64,000 nt of DNA from Vallitalea longa (GCF_027923465.1 NZ_BRLB01000001.1:186001-250000); one strand, 5' to 3'; shown: positions 45,785 through 55,479, counted from the stretch's first letter. Program-made: numbers and translations. The notes: generated from the letters alone by a model not told the origin.

Positions 45785-47071
45785 CTAGTTATGTGTTACA
45801 ACAGCTCCACTGCCGCCATACATCTCAATTTTTCCTTCAACTTCTATCTTAAGAACAGTTACGTTTTCATGACAATCTTCTGGAGTTAAGTCAAACCACA
45901 TGGTTCCAGGTATATCAAACCAAGGTACACCACCATGAATTTCATAGTCTATCTCTTTTCCAGAATGTAGCACAGTAGCTCTTTTCACCTTATTGCATAA
46001 TCCCTTCAGGCATATGTGTTCTTTTGGATTATCATATACAAATAGATACAGTGTCTCTTCATCTTGAGACATTGTAGAACCTCCCAGATAATATCTGGTC
46101 ATTATACCTTCTTTCGTACCGAATATGGCTTCCTCATTATCACGTATCCAGTTACCAATACCTATAAGAAGCTCTTCTTCCTTAGGTACGATGGTTCCAT
46201 CTTCTTTCGGACCAATATCCAATAGCATATTCCCACCCATAGTTATACAATCGCAAAACATACGTATCAATTGATTAAGGGATTTGTAATGGTTATCTTG
46301 TGGAACATATCCCCACGAACAATTAATCGTGGTACAGAATTCCCAAGGGCCTTCGGGTCTTGTAATAGGAAGTCCTTGTTCAGGTGTCTTATAGTCTCCA
46401 TATCCTTGTAGCCTGGAATTGATTATCAGCTTATCATTGAATGATTTCAGATAGTCTTTGAACTCTGGCAGATTCCACATCTTCGCACTTCGTTCCCAGT
46501 CTCCATCAAACCATAACAGATCCACCTTTCCGTAATTGCTCAGAACTTCTCTCAACTGATTATTGTTGAATTTCAAAAATCTTTCCCATGCTTCAAAATC
46601 CTGTTTCCCATCTATCGGATAAGAATATTTATTTACATCCGACAGGTTTTCTGGTACTTCTCCATCTTCATACACACTAGCATAATCCGGATGTGACCAA
46701 TCAAGAAGGGAAAAATACATACCACATCTGATTCCTTTTTTCTTGATGGCCTCTGCATATTCTTTGATGATATCCCTTTTGGCAGGAGTTCTTTTCACTA
46801 CACTAAGGTCACTATACTCAGTGTCAAAGAGTGCTACACCATCATGATGTTTGGTTGTCAATACTGCATATTTTGCCCCTGATTTTGCTATAATGTCAGC
46901 CCAATGGTCTGCATCAAATGTAGAAGCAGTAAATCCATCAAGCTGTTTCATATATTTTCCGTAAGGAACACGGTTATGATAGAATGACCATGACTCCGAA
47001 ACTCCATCTACTGCATATATTCCATAGTGAATAAATATTCCTAATTTAGCTTCTTGAAACCATTTCTCCAT
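45785..47071 (-). CDS. GH29 alpha-L-fucosidase (second of two)
   Basis: ATG at 47071 (428 aa) has AGGAGG nine bases upstream; the ATG at 47092 would place that site inside the gene. GH29 motifs are WFQEAKLGIFIHYGIYAVDG, TTKHHDGVALFDTEYSD and VDLLWFDGDW, whose Asp (near 200) is the likely nucleophile. The enzyme is cytosolic. It overlaps the GH18 stop by 26 bp, so translation is coupled. It removes alpha-L-fucose from imported oligosaccharides; linkage is unknown, and two different GH29 enzymes suggest two fucose linkages. Confidence 0.9.
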   Translation of the reverse strand: MEKWFQEAKLGIFIHYGIYAVDGVSESWSFYHNRVPYGKYMKQLDGFTASTFDADHWADIIAKSGAKYAVLTTKHHDGVALFDTEYSDLSVVKRTPAKRDIIKEYAEAIKKKGIRCGMYFSLLDWSHPDYASVYEDGEVPENLSDVNKYSYPIDGKQDFEAWERFLKFNNNQLREVLSNYGKVDLLWFDGDWERSAKMWNLPEFKDYLKSFNDKLIINSRLQGYGDYKTPEQGLPITRPEGPWEFCTTINCSWGYVPQDNHYKSLNQLIRMFCDCITMGGNMLLDIGPKEDGTIVPKEEELLIGIGNWIRDNEEAIFGTKEGIMTRYYLGGSTMSQDEETLYLFVYDNPKEHICLKGLCNKVKRATVLHSGKEIDYEIHGGVPWFDIPGTMWFDLTPEDCHENVTVLKIEVEGKIEMYGGSGAVVTHN

Positions 47072-48125
47072 TAACTTTTTCCTCCTTTTCACTACCTGTT
47101 AAACAATTTTTTCTTTCTTTATCAATAAAACTCAAGAGAGTTCCACTTATATCTGTCCCATATTCCCAATACATTAAACCATATAGTCCCCGTTGCCTTA
47201 TGTAATCTAATTTATAATAAATAGAATCTTGGTCTTCATAACTGATAAAGCAATCTCCATTAAATAAGTAGGGTGCTTTTGCTTGACTGTCCCAATATCT
47301 TGTGAATCCGTTTTTATTAATATATCCCGTTAATAAATCATGGAAATCAGGTCCATATCCTCCTGTTGTTTTCGCCATCTGCATTAATCCATTCTGGACG
47401 TTAGGGACTCCTTTCCACATTCTAGAATAAAACGCAGCACCGAGAACTAATTTGCCTGTTGGTACTCCGGCTTTCAAATAATTTCTTACAGCTTTATCAG
47501 CACTTACTCTGGATAAATCCAATTCACAACTATATAAATTGGCATGATGTCCTGTAACAACTGTGAAACCTCCACGTAAGTCATAAGTCATCAATTGAAT
47601 ATAATCAAGATACTGATGAATCTCATCCATCCTAGTACAACGAGTAAAATATTCATCCCCTGCGGCAGCAATAGTTAGCAATGCATTATGCATGTCTCTT
47701 CTATCTAGGTTCATACGAAACTCTTTTATCAAATGGGTAAAATTCTCTTTATCCTCTTTTGCTGCATCGATTCCAGCGATACTGATACATGGATATTCCC
47801 AATCAATGTCAATTCCATCAAGAGAAGCTTCTTCGACAATATCTATAGCTGATTCTATCAATTTCTTTCTGCTTTTTGCTGTTTTAGAAGCTGTCGAAAA
47901 TCCTCCTGCACCCCATCCTCCAATAGATAGAACGAAACGGATATTAGGATTTATAGTTCTTGCTTTTATAATATATGATAGATAGTCACTTACATCAGAA
48001 ATAACTTTACCTTCTACTATTTTTGCAAATGCCAGATTAATAATCTCAGATTTTTTTATATCTTCTTCTTTGAAATATTTGAGGTCTTTTAATGATAAAT
48101 AACCTATTAAATGTATTTGGGTCAT
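47046..48125 (-). CDS. GH18 chitinase-like glycosidase (intracellular)
   Basis: The 359-aa protein has the GH18 catalytic motif DGIDIDWEYP (about residues 140-149; the Glu is the acid/base), plus SIGGWGAGGF, LMTYDLRGG and a final YWEYGTD strand. It lacks a signal peptide. GH18 enzymes cleave beta-1,4-GlcNAc bonds by substrate assistance. In this operon it would cut the chitobiose core of N-glycans (ENGase-like) or short chitooligosaccharides. Its sequence is more chitinase-like than EndoH-like, by eye. It lies 20 bp after the upstream GH29 gene. Confidence 0.9.
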   Translation of the reverse strand: MTQIHLIGYLSLKDLKYFKEEDIKKSEIINLAFAKIVEGKVISDVSDYLSYIIKARTINPNIRFVLSIGGWGAGGFSTASKTAKSRKKLIESAIDIVEEASLDGIDIDWEYPCISIAGIDAAKEDKENFTHLIKEFRMNLDRRDMHNALLTIAAAGDEYFTRCTRMDEIHQYLDYIQLMTYDLRGGFTVVTGHHANLYSCELDLSRVSADKAVRNYLKAGVPTGKLVLGAAFYSRMWKGVPNVQNGLMQMAKTTGGYGPDFHDLLTGYINKNGFTRYWDSQAKAPYLFNGDCFISYEDQDSIYYKLDYIRQRGLYGLMYWEYGTDISGTLLSFIDKERKNCLTGSEKEEKVNGEMVSRS

Positions 48126-48144
48126 AAGTGGGCTCCTTTTTTTC

Positions 48145-49545
48145 TTATATTAAACTGAAAACTCTTGCATATGGTGCTTCATCAGATTCATATTCTGGTA
48201 GATGAATCATATACCCATTTTCTTTTTTATTATATTCAAGCGCTTTATTAGTTTTAAAGCATCTAATTTCTTTAACATTTCCTTCATAGGGAATAAATAC
48301 TTCTTTTGCAACACTATCTGTTTCATCACTGAATCCTTGAATTGCATATACTACGTCATCTTTCTTGGTAAAAGCAATACCATCTTTTTTATATGGCTTA
48401 CATGCTCTTGTACCATAGATGGCATCACCATATATCTTTAACCATTTTCCTAAACCCTTTAATGAACATATGGCTTTCTGGGGTAATCGTCCATCTGGCT
48501 GAGGAGCGACATTGATGGCTAAGTTACCACCTTTGGCAACTATATCTATAAGAAGATTCACAATTTCTCTTGGATCTTTATAATCATCTTCATAAGAATA
48601 TGCGAATGAATTTCCTAGAGTTATATTACTTTCCCAAGGAATATTCAGTGGTTTATCTGGCACACACTGTTCTGGTGTTACATAATTCTCATAAGCACCT
48701 CCAACAGTTCTATCTGCACATAGCATCCCCGGTTGGAATTTCCTAATCTTATCGATTACTTCGCCTAATCTTATATCTTGATTGTTTTGTTTACAAACCC
48801 AACCAGCATCAAACCACATGATATCAATCTTTCCATATTTAGTTCCTAGCTCCATAATCTGATTCCCAGTAAACTGTACAAATCGTTCCCATTCCTCTGG
48901 ATATTCAGATGGATTATAAGATGGTCCTCTATTCTGATAGCTTCCTTTCTCGAACTTAGTATTCCAATAGCTATCTATATGCCAATCAGCCTTAGAAAAA
49001 TAGGTAGCTATACCGATTCCCTTTTTACGGAAAGCTTCAAAAAGATGAGCGCAAACATCCGCATATCTATGAGTGTGAAAAGGGCAATCTTCATTAGTTA
49101 TTTTATAATCTGAATATTTCGTATCCCACATACAGAATCCATCGTGATGCTTGGTGGTGAATATGAAATATTTCATTCCTGCTTCTTGCGCTATTTCAGC
49201 CCATTTCTCTGGTTGAAAACGAATGGGATTAAATGTTTTATTAAGATCAAAATACTGCTTTTTGAATTCTTCTCCTGTAACTTCCCAATCAATACAATTT
49301 CTTGACCATTCAGCATCAGCATCACTAAGCGCCCAGGATTCTACAATCCCAAGTTGTGAATAAACTCCCCAGTGCATCATTAAAGCCAGCTTCTGATCTT
49401 GAAACCATTCCAACTTTTGAAGTACTTTTGGATCTGTTGGAGCTACATAGTATTCTTCTGTACTATAATTATGGACACCTTCTTCTACTACATCCTCTTT
49501 ATCTTCTATTCCTTGCTTTTCTTCCATATCTTCTAATTTAGCCAT
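48145..49545 (-). CDS. GH29 alpha-L-fucosidase (first of two)
   Basis: ATG at 49545 (466 aa) follows GGAGG by five bases; the ATG at 49557 has no site. Residues 1-40 form an acidic, probably disordered tail (KQGIEDKEDVVEEG). GH29 motifs follow: WFQDQKLALMMHWGVYS, TTKHHDGFCMWDTKYSD and IDIMWFDAGW with the likely nucleophile Asp. A C-terminal beta domain ends the protein. It has no signal peptide, so it acts in the cytosol, and differs clearly in sequence from the other GH29 enzyme of the operon. Confidence 0.9.
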   Translation of the reverse strand: MAKLEDMEEKQGIEDKEDVVEEGVHNYSTEEYYVAPTDPKVLQKLEWFQDQKLALMMHWGVYSQLGIVESWALSDADAEWSRNCIDWEVTGEEFKKQYFDLNKTFNPIRFQPEKWAEIAQEAGMKYFIFTTKHHDGFCMWDTKYSDYKITNEDCPFHTHRYADVCAHLFEAFRKKGIGIATYFSKADWHIDSYWNTKFEKGSYQNRGPSYNPSEYPEEWERFVQFTGNQIMELGTKYGKIDIMWFDAGWVCKQNNQDIRLGEVIDKIRKFQPGMLCADRTVGGAYENYVTPEQCVPDKPLNIPWESNITLGNSFAYSYEDDYKDPREIVNLLIDIVAKGGNLAINVAPQPDGRLPQKAICSLKGLGKWLKIYGDAIYGTRACKPYKKDGIAFTKKDDVVYAIQGFSDETDSVAKEVFIPYEGNVKEIRCFKTNKALEYNKKENGYMIHLPEYESDEAPYARVFSLI

Positions 49546-49572
49546 ATTGTCCTCCATTAAAAAAATTTATTA

Positions 49573-49604
49573 AAGATGGTTATGACTTTGGCCATAGCCA
49601 TCTT
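49573..49604 (-). terminator. Hairpin between binding-protein and first GH29 gene
   Basis: A 12-bp stem (AAGATGGTTATG / CATAGCCATCTT) followed on the minus strand by TTTAATAAATTTTTT. It may partly terminate transcription, making the enzyme genes weaker than the transporter genes. Confidence 0.65.
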
Positions 49605-49610
49605 CTATAA

Positions 49611-51227
49611 TTATTGATTTATAGCTTTTTTTCTCATCTCAATATAATCATTAAGCTTCAATTTATCTAATTGATTAAGATAATTATCCCAATCTGTTTC
49701 TATGTCTGCCTGTCCTGCAATCCATTGAGCTGTTTTTTCTCTTATGTAATCAGCAATTGCTGTTTGGATATCTGATAATTTTGCACTTTCTTCTGCTGTT
49801 GCCCAATATTGTGGAATAGTATGTTCCATAAGATATGGTTCATATAATTCATCAACATGGTCTTTTTCTTGGAACATAGGTACCTTTTCAATGAATTTAA
49901 AGTCTGTTGGTATATATCTTGGTAATGATTGTGGATATAAGTTAACCCAACTGTACTTGTCTTTTTCTTCTTCTGTCAACTTACTGTTGTCAGTGTAATA
50001 ATTATCACCATCTTTGAAGACTACTATGTCCAAAGGACCACCATTAGTCTGAATAGAATTTTCTAATTGGAACATATTATCCCACCATCTTACGATTACT
50101 TCTGGATTTTCTGCATTATCGGTAATGACTGCTTGATTTTTAAGTACTGATGTTCCATAACTGTCACGGAACCAAAGTGGTTCATCAGTGAATTCACTAC
50201 TTAATACTGGGAGTGGCACCCACTCTGGAATTTCTCCAGCTTCAAATGGCATTATATCTCCACTTCCATACATCATAGCTACTCCATATATGTCAGTACT
50301 TCCTTTTGCTTTCCATTGAGCTTGGTCAATGGTGAACATTTCTGGGTCTAACAACTCTTCATTAAATAAATCTCTCATGTACTTAACCATATTTTTATAT
50401 GGTTCACTATTAGCTCCGAATGTGAGTTTCTCACCAACCATGGTGAATCCATAGTCATTGACAGGCATTCCGAACCATCCGGCATAATAACCAAGATTCT
50501 TATTGACAGGGTCGAAGGAGAATGGTATCTCATCATTTGGATCGCCATTTCCATTAGCGTCTTTTTCTTTGAATGCTCTCAACACATCTTTCAATTCTTC
50601 TGTTGTAGTTGGCACCTTAAGTCCTAGATTGTCTAGCCAACGCGTGTTGATATATGGATTAAAGTCTACTTTTGGTGCTGATAATACATAAGGTATTGAA
50701 TATATATGACCGTCTGGTGCTGTCATAATATCGCTTACCCCTTCGAGTTCAAGTACTTCTTGGATGTTAGGTGCGAATTTCTCGAAGTACTCTTCAAGTG
50801 GTAAGAATGTTCCCATCTCCACACCGAATTTCAAGATATCAGTTGCTGACAAGATCCATCCACCGATACAATCGGCATAATCACCAGAATTAAGAGATAA
50901 GCTATATTTCTCTTTTGCTACTTCATAAGGGAAAAGCTGTACATCTACGTTAATTCCTGTTTGCTCTTCCAGTTTTGGCATCAAATAGAAGTCATCTGTT
51001 GTTTTGGTTCCATCGGTAAAAATAGAAAAGCTATAGTCTGATGGATCAACTATTGGCAACCCTTCCTTGTACATCAAACCATTGATTTTCCCATTTTCAT
51101 CTACGGTAGTACTGATTTCCTGTTTACCCTTAGATGTTTTACTTGCTTTGTTACCACATCCGGATGATATGATTGTAAAACTTAAAACAATGATTAGCAT
51201 AACTGTAATTAATTTCTTGTTTTTCAT
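49611..51227 (-). CDS. LplA/YtcQ-type sugar-binding lipoprotein
   Basis: A 538-aa lipoprotein with signal peptide and lipobox SSGCGN (Cys near 24), then the long solute-binding fold typical of LplA/YtcQ (QLFPYEVAKEKYSLSLNSGDYADCIGG, GPLDIVVFKDGDNYY). It should capture oligosaccharide outside the membrane for the two permeases encoded upstream. LplA-type proteins usually bind larger oligosaccharides, matching the endo- and exo-glycosidases downstream. Confidence 0.92.
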   Translation of the reverse strand: MKNKKLITVMLIIVLSFTIISSGCGNKASKTSKGKQEISTTVDENGKINGLMYKEGLPIVDPSDYSFSIFTDGTKTTDDFYLMPKLEEQTGINVDVQLFPYEVAKEKYSLSLNSGDYADCIGGWILSATDILKFGVEMGTFLPLEEYFEKFAPNIQEVLELEGVSDIMTAPDGHIYSIPYVLSAPKVDFNPYINTRWLDNLGLKVPTTTEELKDVLRAFKEKDANGNGDPNDEIPFSFDPVNKNLGYYAGWFGMPVNDYGFTMVGEKLTFGANSEPYKNMVKYMRDLFNEELLDPEMFTIDQAQWKAKGSTDIYGVAMMYGSGDIMPFEAGEIPEWVPLPVLSSEFTDEPLWFRDSYGTSVLKNQAVITDNAENPEVIVRWWDNMFQLENSIQTNGGPLDIVVFKDGDNYYTDNSKLTEEEKDKYSWVNLYPQSLPRYIPTDFKFIEKVPMFQEKDHVDELYEPYLMEHTIPQYWATAEESAKLSDIQTAIADYIREKTAQWIAGQADIETDWDNYLNQLDKLKLNDYIEMRKKAINQ

Positions 51228-51296
51228 TAAAACTTCCTCCTTTTTTATTGCATATATAACTCAGTCTTAACATTAAAGACTTAAGCCCAATTTCAG

Positions 51297-52196
51297 CTAT
51301 CCTTTTATAGAACCTATCATTACCCCTTTAACAAAATGCTTTTGAACTAATGGATACATAATCAATACTGGTAAACTTGACACTATAATCAATGAGTATT
51401 TCATCAATTCCATCAATTGTCTTCTTTGTTCTAGTGCCTCTTGCTGAGCTGCTGTAGTTATCGTTTGCGACAGATGGCTTTGGTTCTGAACCAATATGGA
51501 CCTTAACACAAGCTGTAATGGGAACTTGGTTTCTGTCTTCATATATAGTAATGCAGAGAAATATGAATTCCAATGTCCTACCCCATAGTAAAGTACCATG
51601 ATTGCAATGATAGCCTTTGACAATGGTAGAGCAATCTTGAAAAAGAATTTTGCTTCTGCGCATCCATCAATAGCTGCAGCATCATATAATTCTTCTGAAA
51701 TATTCATTTTGAAGAAAGTTCTTGCTACAATCATGTTATATACGCCTAAAGCCCCTGGTAGAATAAGAGCGAACATTGAATCTAGTAGATGCAGATTTTT
51801 GACTACCAAATATGTAGGAATCATCCCCCCGCTAACAAACATGGTAATAACATAAAATATGGTAACTATTTTCTTACCCCCGAATTTATTTCTTGACAAA
51901 GCATATGCTGTCGGTAATGTCAATGCTAGATTCAACATGACACCACAAAATGTATAGAATAGAGAGTTCAAAAATCCTGAAACTACTTGTTGGTTTTTAA
52001 AAACTTCCATATATCCATCAAATGTTAATCCTACAGGAAATAGAAATACCCTACCACTTGATACAGCTTCTGGATTACTTATTGATGAAATAACAATAAA
52101 ATATAATGGATAAGCAACAACAGCAAAAATGATAGTAAGTATTATAAAGATAATAGTGTCATATATCTTGTCTTGTTTTGAACGTTTTTTTCTCAT
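51297..52196 (-). CDS. LplC/YtcP-type ABC permease
   Basis: A 299-aa permease with six TM segments and coupling motif DAAAIDGCAEAKFFFKIALPLSKA (about 190-213). The C-terminus HFVKGVMIGSIKG is typical of LplC. It follows LplB by 13 bp. As usual for this family, no ATPase is encoded locally. Confidence 0.93.
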   Translation of the reverse strand: MRKKRSKQDKIYDTIIFIILTIIFAVVAYPLYFIVISSISNPEAVSSGRVFLFPVGLTFDGYMEVFKNQQVVSGFLNSLFYTFCGVMLNLALTLPTAYALSRNKFGGKKIVTIFYVITMFVSGGMIPTYLVVKNLHLLDSMFALILPGALGVYNMIVARTFFKMNISEELYDAAAIDGCAEAKFFFKIALPLSKAIIAIMVLYYGVGHWNSYFSALLYMKTETKFPLQLVLRSILVQNQSHLSQTITTAAQQEALEQRRQLMELMKYSLIIVSSLPVLIMYPLVQKHFVKGVMIGSIKG

Positions 52197-52209
52197 CGAT
52201 TCCCTCTCC

Positions 52210-53154
52210 TTACCACAAACTGATTCCAGATAATTTTTTGGATATTCTATTTACTACTATCAATAAAATTGCATTGACTGCTGAATTAAACAACCCGATC
52301 GCCGAAGAATAGGAGATATTATTATCAATAAGGCCTACCTTATACACATATGTAGAAATTACCTGAGAAACACTTAAGTTCAAGTCATTCTGTAATAAGA
52401 AAACTTTTTCGAATCCTACAGATAAGATGCTTCCACAACTAAGTATCAACAAAATAGTTGCTGTAGGGATTATGCTTGGAAAATCGATATACCTTACAAT
52501 CTGAAACTTAGTTGCCCCATCAACAATTGCTGCTTCATGCAATTCTGGACTTACTGACGATAATGCTGCAAAATAAATTACAGAACTCCAACCCATACCC
52601 TGCCAGACACCAGACCAAACATATATATGCCTCCAGTAATCTTTTTCAGCCATAAAGTTGATATTGTTTCCCCCAAAGAATTCAATGACGTTATTGATTA
52701 TACCTACACTGGGAGATAAGAAAAGCAACAACATACCACACATTACTACTGTGGAAATGAAGTTAGGTGCATAGGTAACGGTTTGGATTACTTTTCGATA
52801 TTTTTTATGTCGAAAAGAGTTTAATATCAATGCTAAGAGAATTGGTATAGGAAATCCTGCGATCAAAGAATACAGACTAAGAACAAAAGTATTCTTTATC
52901 GTTGTAAAAAAATAAGGCGAATCAAAAAATCTCTTAAAGTGTTCTAATCCTACCCAAGGACTCCCAAAAAAACCCAACTTAGGATTAAAATTCCTAAACG
53001 CTATCTGAACTCCATATAAAGGTACATAACTAAAAATAAAAGTAATAATAATCCCGGGAAGTACAAATAGCCATAACGGATAATCTTTCTTCAACCGCTT
53101 CAAGAATCTATTTTTTTTGCTCATTCCCGATTGCTTAAAAACCCTTGTGCTCAT
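52210..53154 (-). CDS. LplB/YteP-type ABC permease
   Basis: ATG at 53154 (314 aa) follows AGGTG; the ATG at 53196 has no site. Six TM helices and coupling motif EAAIVDGATKFQIVRYIDFPSIIPT (about 220-245) are visible. It is the first gene of the glycan operon, after a 600-bp region with repeats and a candidate promoter. It pairs with the LplC-type permease as the channel. Confidence 0.92.
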   Translation of the reverse strand: MSTRVFKQSGMSKKNRFLKRLKKDYPLWLFVLPGIIITFIFSYVPLYGVQIAFRNFNPKLGFFGSPWVGLEHFKRFFDSPYFFTTIKNTFVLSLYSLIAGFPIPILLALILNSFRHKKYRKVIQTVTYAPNFISTVVMCGMLLLFLSPSVGIINNVIEFFGGNNINFMAEKDYWRHIYVWSGVWQGMGWSSVIYFAALSSVSPELHEAAIVDGATKFQIVRYIDFPSIIPTATILLILSCGSILSVGFEKVFLLQNDLNLSVSQVISTYVYKVGLIDNNISYSSAIGLFNSAVNAILLIVVNRISKKLSGISLW

Positions 53155-53198
53155 AAATTTTTCACCTAATCCTTCCCTATTAGCTTTATAAAACAAAA

Positions 53199-53300
53199 GA
53201 GACTACGCCTCGTTCCGCTAAGCGGATTTGTCCGTTTGGAAAGTTTCCTTAACGCATATGGAAATGCTCCTATTTCATATGCTTAAAAAGCAGAACTTCC
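53199..53300. repeat. Interspersed intergenic repeat, copy B
   Basis: GAGACTACGCCTC (53199-53211), the palindrome TCCGCTAAGCGGA (53214-53226), AAAGTTTCCTTA plus flank (53240-53279) and AAAAAGCAGAACTTCC (53285-53300). Blocks match copy A at 40.0 kb in shuffled order. Isolated GTAGAACTT elements lie at 34916-34930 and 53643-53655. Confidence 0.6.
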
Positions 53301-53495
53301 CTATAAGAGAACACATTTAAAGTTACTTAACATTAATTAACTTATGTTTACTAATTTATCATCATTAAGTGCTTTTGTCAATAACATTTTATTGTTTTTT
53401 ACTTAATTTTACCCTAATTATATTGTTTTATTGTATATTTTATCATTTTTAAGTAAATAATTAATAATTAATTCTCTTTTTTTGCCTTATTAATC

Positions 53496-53526
53496 ATTAT
53501 AAAAATTAGCTAACAATAATTAATTT
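53496..53526 (-). promoter_or_regulatory. Candidate promoter with LacI-type operator for the glycan operon
   Basis: Minus-strand TTGTTA (53526-53521) and TATAAT (53501-53496) are 19 bp apart, a long spacing. The palindrome TTAGCTAA lies at 53516-53523, and the surrounding 13 bases equal those before the lacI gene. Confidence 0.35.
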
Positions 53527-53666
53527 TAATTAACTTTTTAAGCATATAATTTATTTCTGTTTTTGGATTGTTTATAACTGAGACCGACTTCAAAATTTTA
53601 AATTTTTAATGATGAAAAGAAATGTAATTCTTAGAAGAAACAGGAAGTAGAACTTAACCTATCTTC

Positions 53667-53706
53667 AAAAAAAGATGAGATAACAGTTATGTACTGAAAT
53701 CTCATC
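53667..53706 (-). terminator. Terminator of the ABC/histidine-kinase operon
   Basis: GATGAGAT (53674-53681) pairs with ATCTCATC (53699-53706); on the minus strand a T7 run follows. Confidence 0.75.
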
Positions 53707-53766
53707 AAATATCAAATCTAATATGAACTTATTTATACATATTTAGTGAATCAAAAAGGTCCGTCC

Positions 53767-54675
53767 CTAATGATTCATTAGTGTGAATTTCACTTTAAAT
53801 ATAATCCATCCATCTATAATTTCTGCATTGATCTTTCCTCCCATGGTTTCAACTAGAAGCTTAGTAATGGTAAGACCAAGTCCAGAACTATTATTATTTC
53901 TTGAAGCATCTCCCATATAAAACCTATTGAACAATAGTTCGACTTCTTCTTTATCCATTTGTTGAATGTCATTTCCGAATGTTATGTCAACTGATTTATC
54001 TTTGATTTTTGACACTACTCTAAAACTAGTTTTCGCATATCTGATGGAATTTTGTATCAAGTTATTGAACACTCTCTCTATTGCTATTTTATCTAATTGT
54101 ACATCTACTTGATTTCTGCAAAGGTCAAGTTCCACATTGATATGTTTCTTTTCGAAATCATTATAAAACAATAATAGATGTTCCCTTAACTCTTTATTTA
54201 TATCCATGGTTTCTAGATTAATCCTATAATTATTACCTTCCAATCTAGATAAATCATAGAAAGTTTCAATTAGATTATGTAAACCTTTTGCTTTTCTTTC
54301 TACTACACTGATATATTCTTTTCTTTCTTCTTCTGTAGTAGTTTCATCGTTCAATAGTTCCAGATAACCTCGTATTGAAGTTAAAGGTGTTCTAAGATCA
54401 TGAGATATGTTTTCTATCTCTTTTCTTATTTCTTCTTCTCTTTTAGCATATCTGATTCTATCTAATTGTGTTTTCGCCAGATGATTATTGATTTGCACCA
54501 ATAACCTCTCAAAACTCCTATCAGGAAATTTAAGTGTCAACTTACTATTTGATTCTGAGTTTTGATGAATTTCTTTATAATCTTTTGTCACTTCTCTGAT
54601 GTTATTTGAAAGCAATAAAAAGCGTGCAGAAAAATACACACTTGGTATTAACAAAATAATCAGTACCCATTCCAT
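53767..54675 (-). CDS. Sensor histidine kinase with minimal sensor
   Basis: ATG at 54675 (302 aa) lies nine bases after AGAGGT. The N-terminus has a single TM segment (WVLIILLIPSVYFSARFLLL) and no extracellular domain, so it probably senses via the membrane or the ABC transporter. The H-box is ENISHDLRTPLTSIRGYLELL (His near 92) and the ATPase has NLIQNSIRYA and GLGLTITKLLVETMGG. It is the last gene of the four-gene module and signals to the response regulator encoded upstream. Confidence 0.9.
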   Translation of the reverse strand: MEWVLIILLIPSVYFSARFLLLSNNIREVTKDYKEIHQNSESNSKLTLKFPDRSFERLLVQINNHLAKTQLDRIRYAKREEEIRKEIENISHDLRTPLTSIRGYLELLNDETTTEEERKEYISVVERKAKGLHNLIETFYDLSRLEGNNYRINLETMDINKELREHLLLFYNDFEKKHINVELDLCRNQVDVQLDKIAIERVFNNLIQNSIRYAKTSFRVVSKIKDKSVDITFGNDIQQMDKEEVELLFNRFYMGDASRNNNSSGLGLTITKLLVETMGGKINAEIIDGWIIFKVKFTLMNH

Positions 54676-54696
54676 TCTCTGCACACCTCTTTCTAT

Positions 54697-55479
54697 CTAT
54701 TTGATCTCCTTCTTATTAAAAAATACAAGTCCTAATATCAAAAATATTATACTGCCTATAATCCCAGCTATATAGCATTTTATAAAACCTTCATCCGTGC
54801 TTACTGGCATAATCATTCTATTAGCTATTCTGTCATAACTGGAGGAAGCTAGATTCCATGGCATCCAACTAGCTATGGTTCTGCAAATAGAGATTTTTTT
54901 ACCAGCTAGAGCTAAGATATTAGGTATAATGATTACTATGATTGCCCACTGTACTGCCATTGCAGTTGTTCTTTCATTATCATATATAGATAAAAATGAA
55001 TGGGCAACCACTAGACTGAATATGAATAGTGGTATACCTCCTATCAATGCATGAAACAAATTTTCAAGATATATTGGTCCACTATCTTCAAGCATCACAT
55101 ATGCACTAATAATATAAGCTCCAGTGATACATATGAAATTTATAAAAGATATAACTATCTCCATTATTAATTTTCCAAAATAAATATGAGTTCTAGAAAT
55201 TCCGTATGAAACAGAATTCTTTAATGTATGACATTTATATTCTTGTCCAAAAACTGTTGAACATAATATCAAGCATAGACACATCGGAACAGTTAGCGAA
55301 GAATATAAACTTGATAAGGAAAAATTTGTATTTCCATAAGGAAAATCAACCTGACTATTAGCATAAATCCCCAATGCTACATTTATAAATATTACAAACC
55401 CCATCAATCCAAAGAGAAATTTGTAATTACCTTTCGTACGTACATTACGATACATCTCACTTTTCATATAATTAATCAT
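54697..55479 (-). CDS. ABC-2 type permease
   Basis: A 260-aa membrane protein with six TM helices of the ABC-2 type and a large loop after TM1. It overlaps the ATPase stop by 8 bp. Together they resemble BcrAB or lantibiotic-immunity (LanFEG) transporters, which move peptides from the membrane. A single permease gene suggests a homodimer. Confidence 0.88.
   Translation of the reverse strand: MINYMKSEMYRNVRTKGNYKFLFGLMGFVIFINVALGIYANSQVDFPYGNTNFSLSSLYSSLTVPMCLCLILCSTVFGQEYKCHTLKNSVSYGISRTHIYFGKLIMEIVISFINFICITGAYIISAYVMLEDSGPIYLENLFHALIGGIPLFIFSLVVAHSFLSIYDNERTTAMAVQWAIIVIIIPNILALAGKKISICRTIASWMPWNLASSSYDRIANRMIMPVSTDEGFIKCYIAGIIGSIIFLILGLVFFNKKEIK

Larger units (their letters stand above)
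53155..53766. other. 612-bp intergenic region before the glycan operon
   Basis: No gene is seen. It contains repeat copy B (53199-53300), a candidate operon promoter (53496-53526), another GTAGAACTT element (53643-53655) and the terminator of the histidine kinase gene (53667-53706). The middle is very AT-rich. Confidence 0.55.

Noticed and set aside
51328-51663. 111-codon minus-strand frame inside the LplC gene
   Set aside because: It overlaps a clear permease in another frame and shows no family pattern.
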